DNA of 41,321 nt from Bacteroidia bacterium (GCA_030425425.1 JAUIAO010000054.1:1-41321), one strand, 5' to 3'; shown: positions 14,766 through 24,146, numbered from the stretch's first letter. Numbers and translations are program-made. Notes: a model not told the origin generated them from the letters alone.

Positions 14766-15290
14766 ATGAAAATTGTAGATGATTCAATGGAGCAATTGAT
14801 AACAATTGCCGAAGATGCAGTTTACGATGGAGAATACCGGCAAGCAAAGTCTCTATATGAGTCTGGCTTGATGGACGAGCCGGGCTACCCGAAACTTCAT
14901 GCTTCTTTGGCTTGGATGTATCATTATCATCAGGAGAACTTTGAATTGGCTGAGAGGCATTACCTTTTGTCGATTCACTTTGATCCGTCTTATGAATACC
15001 CATTGAATGGGTTGATAGACTTGATGATGACTCAGAAACGCTATGCATTTTTGAAATCCAAATTATTGATTGCGCAGAAAAACCAGGAGCTAGATCAGGA
15101 ACATATTTTAAGGACTCTTGGTAAAATCGCTGAACGTCAGGGAGAATTCATTGAAGCCATTAAATATTACCGCATGGCCATGATGGAATCTACCGACAAT
15201 GACGATTCTGCTGAATTGAAAAAAGATGTAAAACGAATCCGCATGAAGCGGTTCAAAACCATATTAAAACGATGGCAACTACAAAGTTGA
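14766..15290 (+). CDS. TPR-like helical repeat protein of the rtcB operon
   Basis: The 174-residue protein consists of helix-turn-helix repeats typical of tetratricopeptide domains: AVYDGEYRQAKSLYESGLMD, LAWMYHYHQENFELAERHYL and LGKIAERQGEFIEAIKYYRM. These have the usual small residues at positions 8 and 20 and a G/Y at the turn. The basic C-terminus (KKDVKRIRMKRFKTILKRW) could contact RNA or a partner. It lies between the slipin gene and rtcB, and its last 19 bases overlap the start of rtcB, so RtcB and this protein are translationally coupled. An adaptor linking slipin and ligase is an inference. Confidence 0.82.
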   Translation: MKIVDDSMEQLITIAEDAVYDGEYRQAKSLYESGLMDEPGYPKLHASLAWMYHYHQENFELAERHYLLSIHFDPSYEYPLNGLIDLMMTQKRYAFLKSKLLIAQKNQELDQEHILRTLGKIAERQGEFIEAIKYYRMAMMESTDNDDSAELKKDVKRIRMKRFKTILKRWQLQS

Positions 15291-16693
15291 CTGGAAAAGA
15301 ACTGAGAGGGCTCGGATATCCCGAGGGTAAAGTCATCGGGATAGCGCTCAAGGTGATGGAAGCACATTACAAAGGCAAAAGCAAGAAGCTCAAGTTAGAA
15401 CTGCTTCAGAGAGTGATTGAAAATCCTGCATTTCATGTGAAAAATGAACTGCTGGCGCCAATTGCCAAAAGCTTGATTATTAAGACTGAGCACAATGATG
15501 TCCATGATTTGAACACTCATCGGCTGGATTACAATATTTACGGTGCTGATGGAATCGAACCAGGGGCAATTAACCAAATGGAGATTGCTATGAAGCTCCC
15601 TATTACCAGAAAAGGTGCCTTGATGCCCGATGCACATCAGGGGTATGGCTTACCAATTGGTGGTGTGCTGGCAGTGGAAAACGCTGTAATACCGTATGGC
15701 GTAGGAGTGGATATAGGTTGTAGAATGTGTATGACGCTTTATGACTTGCCTGCTGTGTTTGATTACCACAAAGTCCATGATTTTAGAAAGATGCTGGAGG
15801 ATAATACCAGATTTGGAAATGCATCCTTTAGGCGGCCAAAAGATCATGAAGTGCTTGAAAGAAAGGAGTTTGGTGAAATCAATGTTTTAAAGGCACTCAA
15901 GGACAGAGCCTATGCGCAGATTGGTACATCCGGTGGAGGTAATCACTTTGTGGAGTTTGGAGTCGGGGAGATTCTGGATAAGAACAACGAGTTTCGACTA
16001 CCAGTTGGTAAATATCTCTCAGTGTTGTCTCATTCTGGGTCGAGAGGTCTGGGTGCCAATATCGCGAGGCATTACACCAGATTGGCGATGGATATGTGTA
16101 AACTCCCTTCTCAGGCCAAGAATCTGGCTTGGCTCGATCTGGATACAGAGGAAGGCCAGGAGTATTGGTTGGCGATGAATCTTGCCGGTGATTATGCCTC
16201 TGCTTGTCATCATCAGATCCATGAGAGAATAGCCGCTACTTTAGGTGAAAAGCCGCTGGCAATGGTTGAAAACCATCACAATTTCGCCTGGAAGGAGCAA
16301 GATGAAAACGGTAAGGAATTGATCGTACATAGAAAAGGAGCTACTCCAGCAGGAGAGGGAGTTTTGGGGATCATTCCCGGTTCAATGGCGTCTCCGGGTT
16401 TCATAGTGAGAGGTAAAGGTGATCACAACGCTGTGAATTCTGCTTCGCATGGAGCTGGTAGAGTCATGAGCAGGACTAGAGCCAAACAGTCTCTTTCCAG
16501 AGATGAAGTAAGAAAACATCTGAAAAAGGCTGGTGTTTCTGTGATTGGGTCTGATTTGGATGAAGCACCACAAGTGTATAAAGACATCCATCGGGTGATG
16601 CAAAACCAAACCGATCTGGTGGATGTCGTGGGTACATTCACCCCGAAAGTGGTAAGAATGTGTGGTGAGAGAAGGTTTGCTGAGATGGATTAA
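15272..16693 (+). CDS. rtcB: RNA ligase RtcB (3'-phosphate/2',3'-cyclic phosphate to 5'-OH)
   Basis: RtcB joins RNA ends bearing a 3'-phosphate or 2',3'-cyclic phosphate to 5'-OH ends, using GTP and Mn2+. It repairs cleaved tRNAs and other broken RNAs in the cytoplasm. The 473-residue sequence has every family motif: MPDAHQGYGLPIGG (118-131), GVDIGCRM with the metal ligand C150, GTSGGGNHFVE (218-228), SHSGSRGLG (253-261), ENHHNFAW (333-340), HRKGATPA and SASHGAGR with the guanylated H393. The length is normal. The start overlaps the TPR gene. There is no rtcA, archease or rtcR gene in the window, so any regulation differs from that of the enterobacterial operon. A terminator follows. Confidence 0.97.
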   Translation: MATTKLTGKELRGLGYPEGKVIGIALKVMEAHYKGKSKKLKLELLQRVIENPAFHVKNELLAPIAKSLIIKTEHNDVHDLNTHRLDYNIYGADGIEPGAINQMEIAMKLPITRKGALMPDAHQGYGLPIGGVLAVENAVIPYGVGVDIGCRMCMTLYDLPAVFDYHKVHDFRKMLEDNTRFGNASFRRPKDHEVLERKEFGEINVLKALKDRAYAQIGTSGGGNHFVEFGVGEILDKNNEFRLPVGKYLSVLSHSGSRGLGANIARHYTRLAMDMCKLPSQAKNLAWLDLDTEEGQEYWLAMNLAGDYASACHHQIHERIAATLGEKPLAMVENHHNFAWKEQDENGKELIVHRKGATPAGEGVLGIIPGSMASPGFIVRGKGDHNAVNSASHGAGRVMSRTRAKQSLSRDEVRKHLKKAGVSVIGSDLDEAPQVYKDIHRVMQNQTDLVDVVGTFTPKVVRMCGERRFAEMD

Positions 16694-16720
16694 CAGATTC
16701 AATATATCTACCCTTTCTTG

Positions 16721-16786
16721 ACCGACCATCAATGATTTTCAACATCTAACATTAGATGTGTTGAATTCTGGATGGTCGGTTTTTAT
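16721..16786 (+). terminator. nested rho-independent terminator after rtcB
   Basis: ACCGACCATC (16721-16730) pairs with GATGGTCGGT (16771-16780), followed by T residues. Inside lies a second long hairpin, TTCAACATCTAA with TTAGATGTGTTGAA. It closes the slipin-TPR-rtcB operon. Confidence 0.88.
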
Positions 16787-16818
16787 ATTATTCGCTCATT
16801 CATAAAAACAGATTCCAG

Positions 16819-19416
16819 ATGATCAACAGGTTGAAGCAAATTCCAATTTTTCTGCTGGTTATATTTCCATTTTTCATTTCTGCCCAGTCGATACCAGCCC
16901 CAGAGGATGTCTTTGGGTTCAAAGTGGGAGCTGACTACAAACTAGCGGACTATTCCCAAATAGAAGACTATTTGGAGCAATTGGATCGGGCTAGTGATCG
17001 AGTTCAAAAGATTGAAATTGGAACATCGGTTTTAGGTAGAAAGATGTACTTGTTGTTCATTTCTAGTGAAGAAAACCTTGCCGATTTGGACAAGCACAAG
17101 GCAATTAGTGCGAAAATGGCTAGAGCTAGAGTTTCGGATGATGAAGCTAAAAAGTTATCCATTGAAGGCAAAGCGGTGGTTTGGATAGATGGCGGTATGC
17201 ACTCTACGGAACTTGCTCATGGACAAATGACCTCTGAATTAGCTTATACTTTAGCTACATCTGAAGATGCTGAATTTCAGAATATTCGCGAAAATGTCAT
17301 TACCCTTTTGATGCCTGTTATGAATCCAGATGGATTGGATATTGTGGTCAATTGGTACAAACAAAACCTGGGAACGCCATACGAAACTTCCTATCCACCA
17401 GTGCTTTACCACTATTATATGGGGTATGACAATAATCGGGATTGGTTCATGAACAATATGCCAGAAACCCAAGCGGTCACGAAAGTCTTATACAATGATT
17501 GGTATCCACAGATTGTATACAATCATCACCAATCATCACCTGCATGGACCAAGATCTCTATACCGCCTTATGCAGATCCGGTGAATCCTAATATTCATCC
17601 AGCAGTGACGACAGGTGTTAGCGAAGTTGGCTCGGCCATGTCCAAGAGGTTTTCGTTGGAAAATATGCCTGGTGCCATAGCGGATAATTATTATACCATG
17701 TTTTGGAATGGAGGAGGACGCACAGTGCCATACTATCATAATATGATAGGTATATTGACTGAGACTGGTCACCGGACCCCAACTCCAAGATATTACGATC
17801 CCCAAAAGCTTCCGAAAACCATCGCAGGAATGCCAACTGATGGTACGGATATTATGTACCCAAATCCATGGAAAGGTGGTGAATCTCACTTTAGAGACGC
17901 AGTGGATTACATGCTTACAGCCACTTGGACTGTTTTAGATTTGGCCGCAGATCGCAAGTCTGATTATCTGTTCAACATCTACAGAATGGGGAAAGATGCG
18001 ATTGACAAAGGTCAAACGAGCGAAATCAAAGCCTATGTGATAGGAAAAGATCAGTGGGATTCATTTGAAGCTGAAAACCTGGTCAACGTATTGATGCAAG
18101 GAGGAATGGAAGTCCATCAGGCAACGGAAAAATTCAAAGTGGATGATCAGAGTTTTTCCAAAGGATCTTATGTGGTCTACACAGATCAGGCTTTTCGCCC
18201 TTATCTGACAGATTTGATGGAGAAGCAGGAGTACCCAACCAAATACCAATATCCCGGTGGCCCTGCCAAGACGCCATACGATTTAGCGGGATGGACATTG
18301 CCATTGCAAATGGGAGTGAAAGTAGATAGAGCGGCTGAAAAACCAATAGTTAATACTGAACTCGTGTCATCATTGATTGGATCTAGACCGGCTCAGATAG
18401 AAGGAAATGCGACATTTGGATATATCATTTCTGTAAATTCAAATGCATCTGTGGCTGTGACGAATCGGTTATTGAAATCAGGAAATAAAGCTTACCGAAC
18501 CACTGAATCGATGAAAATTGGCAAAGAAACATTTCCAATTGGAAGTTTTGTAGTGTTAGGATCAGAATCAGAGGAGAAAGCACTTTCTGAAGAGTATGGG
18601 TTAAAATTCAGTGGATTAAAATCAAAACCCAAAATAGACTTAGTAGAAATCAGTTTGCCAAAGGTTGGTCTTTACAAAAGCTGGATTCCGAACATGGATG
18701 AAGGTTGGACTCGATTCATTATGGATGATTATTATTTTGATATGGATACGCTACATGATGAAGATATCCAGTATAAAGACCTATCTGTTTATGACGCGAT
18801 CATCATTCCTTCGCAAGATGCCGAGAACATAATGCATGGGAGAAGTGTCCTACAGATGCCAGTGCCTTTTACCGGTGGTTTGGAGTTGGAAGGAACTTTG
18901 GCTTTGAGCAATTACGTGAAAGGTGGAGGAACTCTTATAACCTTTGATGCTGCAAGTGATTTTGTAATAGATCAGTTTGGACTACCACTCAGAAATGTAG
19001 TGCAAGAAGTGCCATCTAAAAATTTCTTCATTGCAGGTTCTCTGATAAAAGCTGGAGTAAATATTAACAATGCTCTTGCATATGGAATGCAGGATACTGT
19101 TGCTCTTTCTTTTAATAGGAGTAGAGCATTTTCTGTTGATAAGCAACGTACTTCAGGAGAAGGAGGTGAAGAAAAACTGGCAGAAGCACCAAGACCAGAA
19201 GTAGATATAGTAGTGAAATATGCGAAAGAAGACTTGCTGATGAGCGGTTGGGAAATGGGGGCTAAGAGGTATTTGGCTGACAAAGCGGCATTAGTCAATG
19301 TGCCATATGGACAAGGGAATATCGTATTATTTGCTTTCAGGCCACAGTTTCGTGCCCAGCCTAGAGGAACTTATAAGTTGATATTCAATGCGCTTTATAA
19401 TAGTACAGAGCAATAA
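16819..19416 (+). CDS. secreted M14 zinc carboxypeptidase with a C-terminal GATase-like domain
   Basis: The 865-residue protein has a signal peptide (about 1-22, ending ISAQ) and an M14 peptidase domain. Zinc ligands are H128 and E131 in GGMHSTE and a histidine in YNHHQSS (about 236). NNRDWF (205-210) and ILTETGHR (about 312-319) hold substrate-binding and catalytic residues, the Glu being the general base. From about residue 610 a second domain reads DLSVYDAIIIPSQDA and LALSNYVKGGGTLITFDAAS, like the class I amidotransferase fold often found at the end of large bacterial M14 enzymes. It should degrade exogenous peptides outside the cytoplasm. It is monocistronic. Confidence 0.92.
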   Translation: MINRLKQIPIFLLVIFPFFISAQSIPAPEDVFGFKVGADYKLADYSQIEDYLEQLDRASDRVQKIEIGTSVLGRKMYLLFISSEENLADLDKHKAISAKMARARVSDDEAKKLSIEGKAVVWIDGGMHSTELAHGQMTSELAYTLATSEDAEFQNIRENVITLLMPVMNPDGLDIVVNWYKQNLGTPYETSYPPVLYHYYMGYDNNRDWFMNNMPETQAVTKVLYNDWYPQIVYNHHQSSPAWTKISIPPYADPVNPNIHPAVTTGVSEVGSAMSKRFSLENMPGAIADNYYTMFWNGGGRTVPYYHNMIGILTETGHRTPTPRYYDPQKLPKTIAGMPTDGTDIMYPNPWKGGESHFRDAVDYMLTATWTVLDLAADRKSDYLFNIYRMGKDAIDKGQTSEIKAYVIGKDQWDSFEAENLVNVLMQGGMEVHQATEKFKVDDQSFSKGSYVVYTDQAFRPYLTDLMEKQEYPTKYQYPGGPAKTPYDLAGWTLPLQMGVKVDRAAEKPIVNTELVSSLIGSRPAQIEGNATFGYIISVNSNASVAVTNRLLKSGNKAYRTTESMKIGKETFPIGSFVVLGSESEEKALSEEYGLKFSGLKSKPKIDLVEISLPKVGLYKSWIPNMDEGWTRFIMDDYYFDMDTLHDEDIQYKDLSVYDAIIIPSQDAENIMHGRSVLQMPVPFTGGLELEGTLALSNYVKGGGTLITFDAASDFVIDQFGLPLRNVVQEVPSKNFFIAGSLIKAGVNINNALAYGMQDTVALSFNRSRAFSVDKQRTSGEGGEEKLAEAPRPEVDIVVKYAKEDLLMSGWEMGAKRYLADKAALVNVPYGQGNIVLFAFRPQFRAQPRGTYKLIFNALYNSTEQ

Positions 19417-19425
19417 GCCGGCATG

Positions 19426-19899
19426 TTATATGTTTTGAGGCTTTAATCTTTCGTCAAAATTAGCGGGAGCTATATCCTTGATATTGATAGCACCTTCATA
19501 CCCATGAAATCTTGGGTTTAGGAGGTAATTGAATTCGCCTGGCACTACTACCGACGGAACTTTTAGACCAAGAGTCATATCCGTAAATAACCGGGTGGTT
19601 GTTTGCTGAACTTGCACATCGTATTTCATCGATTGCCAATTGATTGGCAGTTCCTCACCAATTAATTCATGAATTAATGTATTGTCTTTAATTTCTATTG
19701 TAGCAATCATCAAGTCTGTAGGCCATAGTTCTCGATCATACTGATGAACTAAAAATTCGAGATAGGCCAGAGATCTGTGTGAAGCGAGATATAGACAATA
19801 TGTTCCGGGTAAATTCCATCTCCCTCCATATAAATAGGCTCCATATCCAGAAAGATCATCTATATATTGACTTTGGGCAATTCGGTAAGTTGTGATCAT
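19426..19899 (-). CDS. RES-domain toxin of a Xre-RES toxin-antitoxin system
   Basis: RES toxins degrade NAD+ in the cytoplasm and arrest growth. The 157-residue protein has the three name-giving residues: an Arg early on (YRIA, and again in GGRWN at 25-29), Glu48 in LAYLEFLVH, and Ser116 in KVPSVVVPGEFNYLLNP. The length is typical. Its ATG overlaps the antitoxin gene by four bases (ATGA), so the pair is translationally coupled with antitoxin first, the normal order for this system. It is convergent with the M14 gene. Confidence 0.94.
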   Translation of the reverse strand: MITTYRIAQSQYIDDLSGYGAYLYGGRWNLPGTYCLYLASHRSLAYLEFLVHQYDRELWPTDLMIATIEIKDNTLIHELIGEELPINWQSMKYDVQVQQTTTRLFTDMTLGLKVPSVVVPGEFNYLLNPRFHGYEGAINIKDIAPANFDERLKPQNI

Positions 19900-20369
19900 G
19901 CCATAATGCCATGCTGGGCTCTTCTGATCTCATCTATTACCACCTGACAGCCTGTGGTTGTATTTAAAAATGATCGAGGTTCATCACCCAGCATTGGATG
20001 ATATTTTTGTAGCCATTTTTTGAATTTTTCAATATCTCCAAAAAGTTGCTCTCCTGCTCTAAAAACACGAATGATATTCAGGATGCGCTCTCCGGTAGCT
20101 TCGTCAAGAATTTGCTTTCTGGAAAATGTTTTGATGGAGCTGGGAAGCAATTCTTCAAACTCAGTCTTTGAGCTCTTGATTGATTTGAGAAATTCCCAGA
20201 ACATCTTGGTCTTAACGCCTTTTCTGGCTTCTGTGATGATTGATAGGTCAGTATCCAACTGCATAGGAGTTACTCCATATGCGGCAAGGGGCTCTTCTAC
20301 GAGGCTGTGATCACCATATTTTTCTTCATATCCCACATCCAAATATAGACATTTTTCCTTGGTATTCAA
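19896..20369 (-). CDS. Xre/MbcA/ParS-type antitoxin (DUF2384) of the RES system
   Basis: The 157-residue antitoxin binds the RES toxin and should repress the operon. The C-terminal half shows the antitoxin Xre/MbcA/ParS toxin-binding domain: RILNIIRVFRAGEQLFGDIE, then KFKKWLQKYHPMLGDEPRSF, with the conserved W...P...G..P element, and a final helix VVIDEIRRAQHG. The N-terminal part contains the atypical HTH. The gene starts just downstream of the S41 protease gene and may share its transcript or use a promoter in the 13-base gap plus the end of that gene. Confidence 0.92.
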   Translation of the reverse strand: MNTKEKCLYLDVGYEEKYGDHSLVEEPLAAYGVTPMQLDTDLSIITEARKGVKTKMFWEFLKSIKSSKTEFEELLPSSIKTFSRKQILDEATGERILNIIRVFRAGEQLFGDIEKFKKWLQKYHPMLGDEPRSFLNTTTGCQVVIDEIRRAQHGIMA

Positions 20370-20382
20370 GTAATTTGTCCAA

Positions 20383-21396
20383 TTATTCTAATATCTCCGC
20401 AATGGCTCTATCTAGGACTTCATCCTTTGTTAGATCACTCCAATCAAAGAGGGCTACAACATCAGGAGGCACTCCATTCTCAAAAGATTCGTCCATATCT
20501 AGTGTCAATGCTTGTGTAACAGAGAATCGATAAGTCCAACCGTTTGGTAATTGCCCGCCATTTGGTAAACCTAAGCCCCCACCGGTGGTATCGCCCATCA
20601 GTAGCATGTTGGGAATAGCTTTTATAGCCAACGATGTAAATGAACCAGCGCTATAGGTGCCTCTATCTATAAGTACAATTACTTTTTTTAGATACGTAGT
20701 TCCCTCATTTGGAGAGACATAAGCTGGTTCTGGATCAGAAAAATCTTCCTCACCTGGACCTGTTTTGAGCCTTGAATAGTAAACAAGAGTTTTTTTATCA
20801 ATGAATCTACTGAGTAATTCAAAAACATCAGTGACAGCACCACCACCATTTTCTCGGAGATCCAAGATGAGTCCTTTAGTTTCCTTGTATTTCTGCAAGG
20901 CAAAATCCAGGTTTCTAATCGATATTGCTCCGGAATATGAAGGAAAACGGATGTAGCCAATCTGTCCATTAGCAACAAAATCATGGACAAACGGGCCAGA
21001 TATATAAAAATCATCTGGCAGATAATTGTCTTTAATCGTTCTCCAGTTGTAATTGTCCTGACCGAGTTTGTCTATATCAAAAAATGAAATATTAAAATCG
21101 GAACTCAGGTTTGAGTGTGCGTCATTAAGCTCTGTCAGCATAGCACCCAATACTTTAAATAATGAATCATCGGAAATCTCTTCAAAAAGAAATGATTCAT
21201 ATTTAGCTTTTTGAGCTTCCCAGTCGATACCCTTCAATTCGAAATAAGAATATCGATCATTCACCTCATTCCATAAATAATCAAGATTCACCCAAGGATC
21301 AGTATTTCCCTCATCTTTACCCAAGATCAATTCTGGCTCACACCCCAATAAAATGATAACAGTCAATAAGCCGAATAAAGCGTTCAGATATTTCAT
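20383..21396 (-). CDS. S41 family serine peptidase, lipoprotein
   Basis: The 337-residue protein has a lipoprotein signal ending in IILLGC (Cys19). The C-terminal-processing-protease domain contains IGYIRFPSYSG, LILDLRENGGG and the nucleophile Ser249 in RGTYSAGS, followed by GDTTGGGLGLPNG. A PDZ domain is not evident between the N-terminal helices and the catalytic core, so it is a short S41 variant, close to tricorn/retinol-binding-like members. It is probably an exported peptidase. Its start overlaps the upstream outer-membrane-like gene by four bases, indicating a two-gene operon. Confidence 0.9.
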   Translation of the reverse strand: MKYLNALFGLLTVIILLGCEPELILGKDEGNTDPWVNLDYLWNEVNDRYSYFELKGIDWEAQKAKYESFLFEEISDDSLFKVLGAMLTELNDAHSNLSSDFNISFFDIDKLGQDNYNWRTIKDNYLPDDFYISGPFVHDFVANGQIGYIRFPSYSGAISIRNLDFALQKYKETKGLILDLRENGGGAVTDVFELLSRFIDKKTLVYYSRLKTGPGEEDFSDPEPAYVSPNEGTTYLKKVIVLIDRGTYSAGSFTSLAIKAIPNMLLMGDTTGGGLGLPNGGQLPNGWTYRFSVTQALTLDMDESFENGVPPDVVALFDWSDLTKDEVLDRAIAEILE

Positions 21397-22265
21397 TTGG
21401 TGCGAAATAAGAGTGAAAAACTAACTGTATTATGTGTCATTCCGAAAAAGTTTACACCATCTGGAGTATTGAACCCATCGAATTGGTAAGCCCATCTGAT
21501 GGCGTTTCCTGTTTTCAGATATCGTGTGTACATCACCTTGTAGCCTAGTCTCAAACCAGAAAATGCATTGAATTGGTAGCGGTCAAAAAGCTCAAAATCA
21601 TTGATTACTTGAGACTGTCCCGTATAAGCGTATCCATTCCTAATATGCGTATTTATCAAACCGAAATTTCCGCGAAGACTGATATTTCTTGATTTTTCTT
21701 TCAATGTGTATTTCAAAAACCATAGTCGGAGCACTTTTTCTTCATCTCTAGATATATCAGTACTTACTTGTCCTGTAACCATCAGATTGCCAAAATATTC
21801 TATGCCAAAGCTGTTGTTTTGCAAGTCAGGGTTGAAGCGAATATTCCCTGTGAGATTGATTTCACCCCCAATTTTAAAATTGAAAATTTCGTCCAAGGGA
21901 GTTTTTATTTGATACAATCTGGTATGATCAATGAAAACCGAATTGACAATGCTCGAAGAGTAATGATCTCCACTTCCACCCAAATATAAGCCGCCAATGT
22001 AACAGAAATTACTACCACCTTCATAGATAGTATCCAGCTTGAGTTTTCCGATATTTAGTCCAGCACCAATGCCATGATAGGTAAGGGGAGAGGTGGCCTT
22101 ATCTTTAAAAGCTCCAATATCAACCAAGCTGCCTATTTCAACAAATGTTGGCAGATTTTTCCTGCTTTTTTTCATGTCTGGCTGAGATTGCCCCAAAGCA
22201 TCTTGATGTATGTAGAGAGTTAGAATAGATAGAATTAATATTCTGATGGTAAATTTTATTTTCAA
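21393..22265 (-). CDS. predicted outer-membrane beta-barrel-like protein
   Basis: The 290-residue protein has a signal peptide (1-25, cleavage after ALG) and then alternating hydrophobic/polar strands with aromatic girdle residues (NFCYIGGLYLGGSG, NISLRGNFGLINTH, FSGLRLGYKVMYTRYL). It ends with VSFSLLFRTK, a strand with near-terminal Phe as in outer-membrane barrels. No database family is recognised. It is cotranscribed with the S41 lipoprotein (four-base overlap), which suggests the peptidase acts at the same envelope site. The count of strands cannot be fixed by eye. Confidence 0.72.
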   Translation of the reverse strand: MKIKFTIRILILSILTLYIHQDALGQSQPDMKKSRKNLPTFVEIGSLVDIGAFKDKATSPLTYHGIGAGLNIGKLKLDTIYEGGSNFCYIGGLYLGGSGDHYSSSIVNSVFIDHTRLYQIKTPLDEIFNFKIGGEINLTGNIRFNPDLQNNSFGIEYFGNLMVTGQVSTDISRDEEKVLRLWFLKYTLKEKSRNISLRGNFGLINTHIRNGYAYTGQSQVINDFELFDRYQFNAFSGLRLGYKVMYTRYLKTGNAIRWAYQFDGFNTPDGVNFFGMTHNTVSFSLLFRTK

Positions 22266-22309
22266 TGTCTTATCTTATTTCAATTTAAAGCTACTTAAAA
22301 AACTCCCTC

Positions 22310-23962
22310 TTATATCTGATTAATTTCTTGCATGAGATCAGAAACAGCCATTTTCTTTTTTAGACGCTCTCTCGCTTTTTCTACAGCTCGGGGAGAAACT
22401 CCGTTTATTGTAGCAATTTCCTTTGTTTTCAATCCCATTTTTAAGAACGCACTTATTCTTTGATCATTGAGTGTCAGAGTAGGATGTTTCATTAGTAATT
22501 GACTAAGGAAATTTGGATGTACATTTTCAAAATACTCCCTGAATGTATCCCAATTTGCAGACGCGTTCAGTATTTGCTCAAAGTGCCTTTTAATCTTGTG
22601 CTTTGAATCTTCCTTTTTAATCAATTTGAGACTTTCCATTTTTAGAGACTCCAGAGCTTTGTTGCGTTCTACCTGCTCCACCAAATAGGTGGTCAATTCT
22701 CTGTTTTTCCGAATCAATTCATCACTAAGCGTCGTTTTTTCGCCTTCAAGTATTTTTCGCTCTCTCTGAAAGGTGATGAATCTACCGCTCGTGATAATAG
22801 TGAATACCAGGGCTTCAATAAGAAGCATGGTGATGGAAATGTAATGTCCAACCCAATAATTCAATTCTGCATTTCTTAGATAAAAAAGGATCACTATGAC
22901 TCCAACATTAACAAGCGTCGCATTGACGATAAAAATACCAGCGAATGGTTGTTTTTGTCTGTAGGAAACGATTGAAGCCGCAAAAATGAGGATATACAAT
23001 ACGATTGATAGGTTTTGTACGATGCTTTCAACCCATTGATTAAAGTTGATTACATAGGTAAGGGTAAGTGCCACATAGGTAATTGCTAAACTTAAAATCA
23101 TTTTACCGAGTCTTGGTGCGTTCTGATTGAGATCCAAAAAATGATAGGTGAAAAAGCTGTAACCAAATATGAGCGTAGGTAGTACAGTCACTTTTCGAAT
23201 CAGCCTTTCCGTTACCGGATCATGGATTATATCAAAATAAACAAGCATCCCACCAAAAACGAATAGCCAAAGAGCAAAACCAAAATTGTAAATAGCTAGA
23301 TAGCCATATGATTTTTCCTGACCCCATATATAAATGCTGAAGTTGAATAAAATGAGAAGAACAGCAATGCCGAGCAGCATAAATTGATAGCGTTCGCCAG
23401 ATACATACCATTTCTTAAAACCACTTTCTGAATAAGCTGTAAAAGCCATATGCACGGAGTTTTTTGTACCTGCTTTACCAAACTTTGTAGGGTTGATAAT
23501 ATGAAATAGCCAGGTATAAGTCGATTGAGGAGGAATTTCAAGAGGAACGATAGATGATTGATGATAGGTAAACGCACGCTCTTCAAAAGGTACAAGGTAG
23601 CCATTATTAGTACTATATAGAATGGTGTCAAGATTTTCGCTGATCCTGTAAACCACAATTGAGTCTAAAAAAAACGTACTCATCTTGAGTTTGATGGCTT
23701 CATCATGAGAGTTGCGAATTTTAATTCTGACTAAGTGTTCTTGAATTTTTGTGCTGAAATTGGAGGCTAATAAAGGTTTGAATTCCAATTTCTGTGAGTT
23801 AAAATCAGAACCCTCGGACAATTGGACTACTTCCATAAATGGCTTTAATACTACGAATTCAAACTCATCAGGAATTTGCCATTCAGTATTTCCGTCATCT
23901 AGATTTATAGGGTGAGCAACCATTGATTGCATTAAAAATAGTGTCGTAATGATAATTCTCAT
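22310..23962 (-). CDS. 7TMR-DISM sensor with coiled coil and C-terminal LuxR-like HTH
   Basis: The 550-residue regulator senses something outside the cell and carries its own DNA-binding domain. After a signal peptide comes a periplasmic 7TMR-DISM extracellular domain (about 30-180), then seven membrane helices (about 190-390), a coiled coil (about 395-445) and an HTH region at 480-550. The last reads LNDQRISAFLKMGLKTKEIA and VSPRAVEKARERLKKK, as in LuxR-type response modules of Bacteroidetes. No kinase or receiver domain is present, so the signal passes directly through the coiled coil. It is divergent from the giant surface-protein operon, with an inverted repeat between them, and is its likely regulator. 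Confidence 0.88.
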   Translation of the reverse strand: MRIIITTLFLMQSMVAHPINLDDGNTEWQIPDEFEFVVLKPFMEVVQLSEGSDFNSQKLEFKPLLASNFSTKIQEHLVRIKIRNSHDEAIKLKMSTFFLDSIVVYRISENLDTILYSTNNGYLVPFEERAFTYHQSSIVPLEIPPQSTYTWLFHIINPTKFGKAGTKNSVHMAFTAYSESGFKKWYVSGERYQFMLLGIAVLLILFNFSIYIWGQEKSYGYLAIYNFGFALWLFVFGGMLVYFDIIHDPVTERLIRKVTVLPTLIFGYSFFTYHFLDLNQNAPRLGKMILSLAITYVALTLTYVINFNQWVESIVQNLSIVLYILIFAASIVSYRQKQPFAGIFIVNATLVNVGVIVILFYLRNAELNYWVGHYISITMLLIEALVFTIITSGRFITFQRERKILEGEKTTLSDELIRKNRELTTYLVEQVERNKALESLKMESLKLIKKEDSKHKIKRHFEQILNASANWDTFREYFENVHPNFLSQLLMKHPTLTLNDQRISAFLKMGLKTKEIATINGVSPRAVEKARERLKKKMAVSDLMQEINQI

Positions 23963-24011
23963 TTTTGATGACCCTATTAGGTGGTAAGTATTTGATAATC
24001 AAATGGAAATA

Positions 24012-24059
24012 ATTTTTGTTTACATGACAAAAATCATAATGTCGTAGTTTTGTCGTAGT
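24012..24059 (+). promoter_or_regulatory. operator-promoter candidate of the surface-protein operon
   Basis: ATTTTTGT (24012-24019) and ACAAAAAT (24027-24034) form a perfect inverted repeat with a 7-base spacer. Just downstream, GTCGTAGT occurs twice in phase (24041-24048 and 24052-24059, 11-base period). TAGTTTTG (24045-24052) fits the -7 consensus TAnnTTTG and overlaps the first direct repeat. Both arrays sit between the divergent 7TM regulator and the operon starting at 24147. Confidence 0.5.
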
Positions 24060-24146
24060 AAATTTATTTACTCCCTAACTAAAAGCACAATCTTATTTGG
24101 TTATTATTGATCGGAAATTTAAAACCTGCACTACTAAATAACGATC

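Noticed and set aside
15395-16732. Several minus-strand ORFs opposite rtcB
   Set aside because: They are shadows of the highly conserved rtcB frame and have no recognisable motifs.
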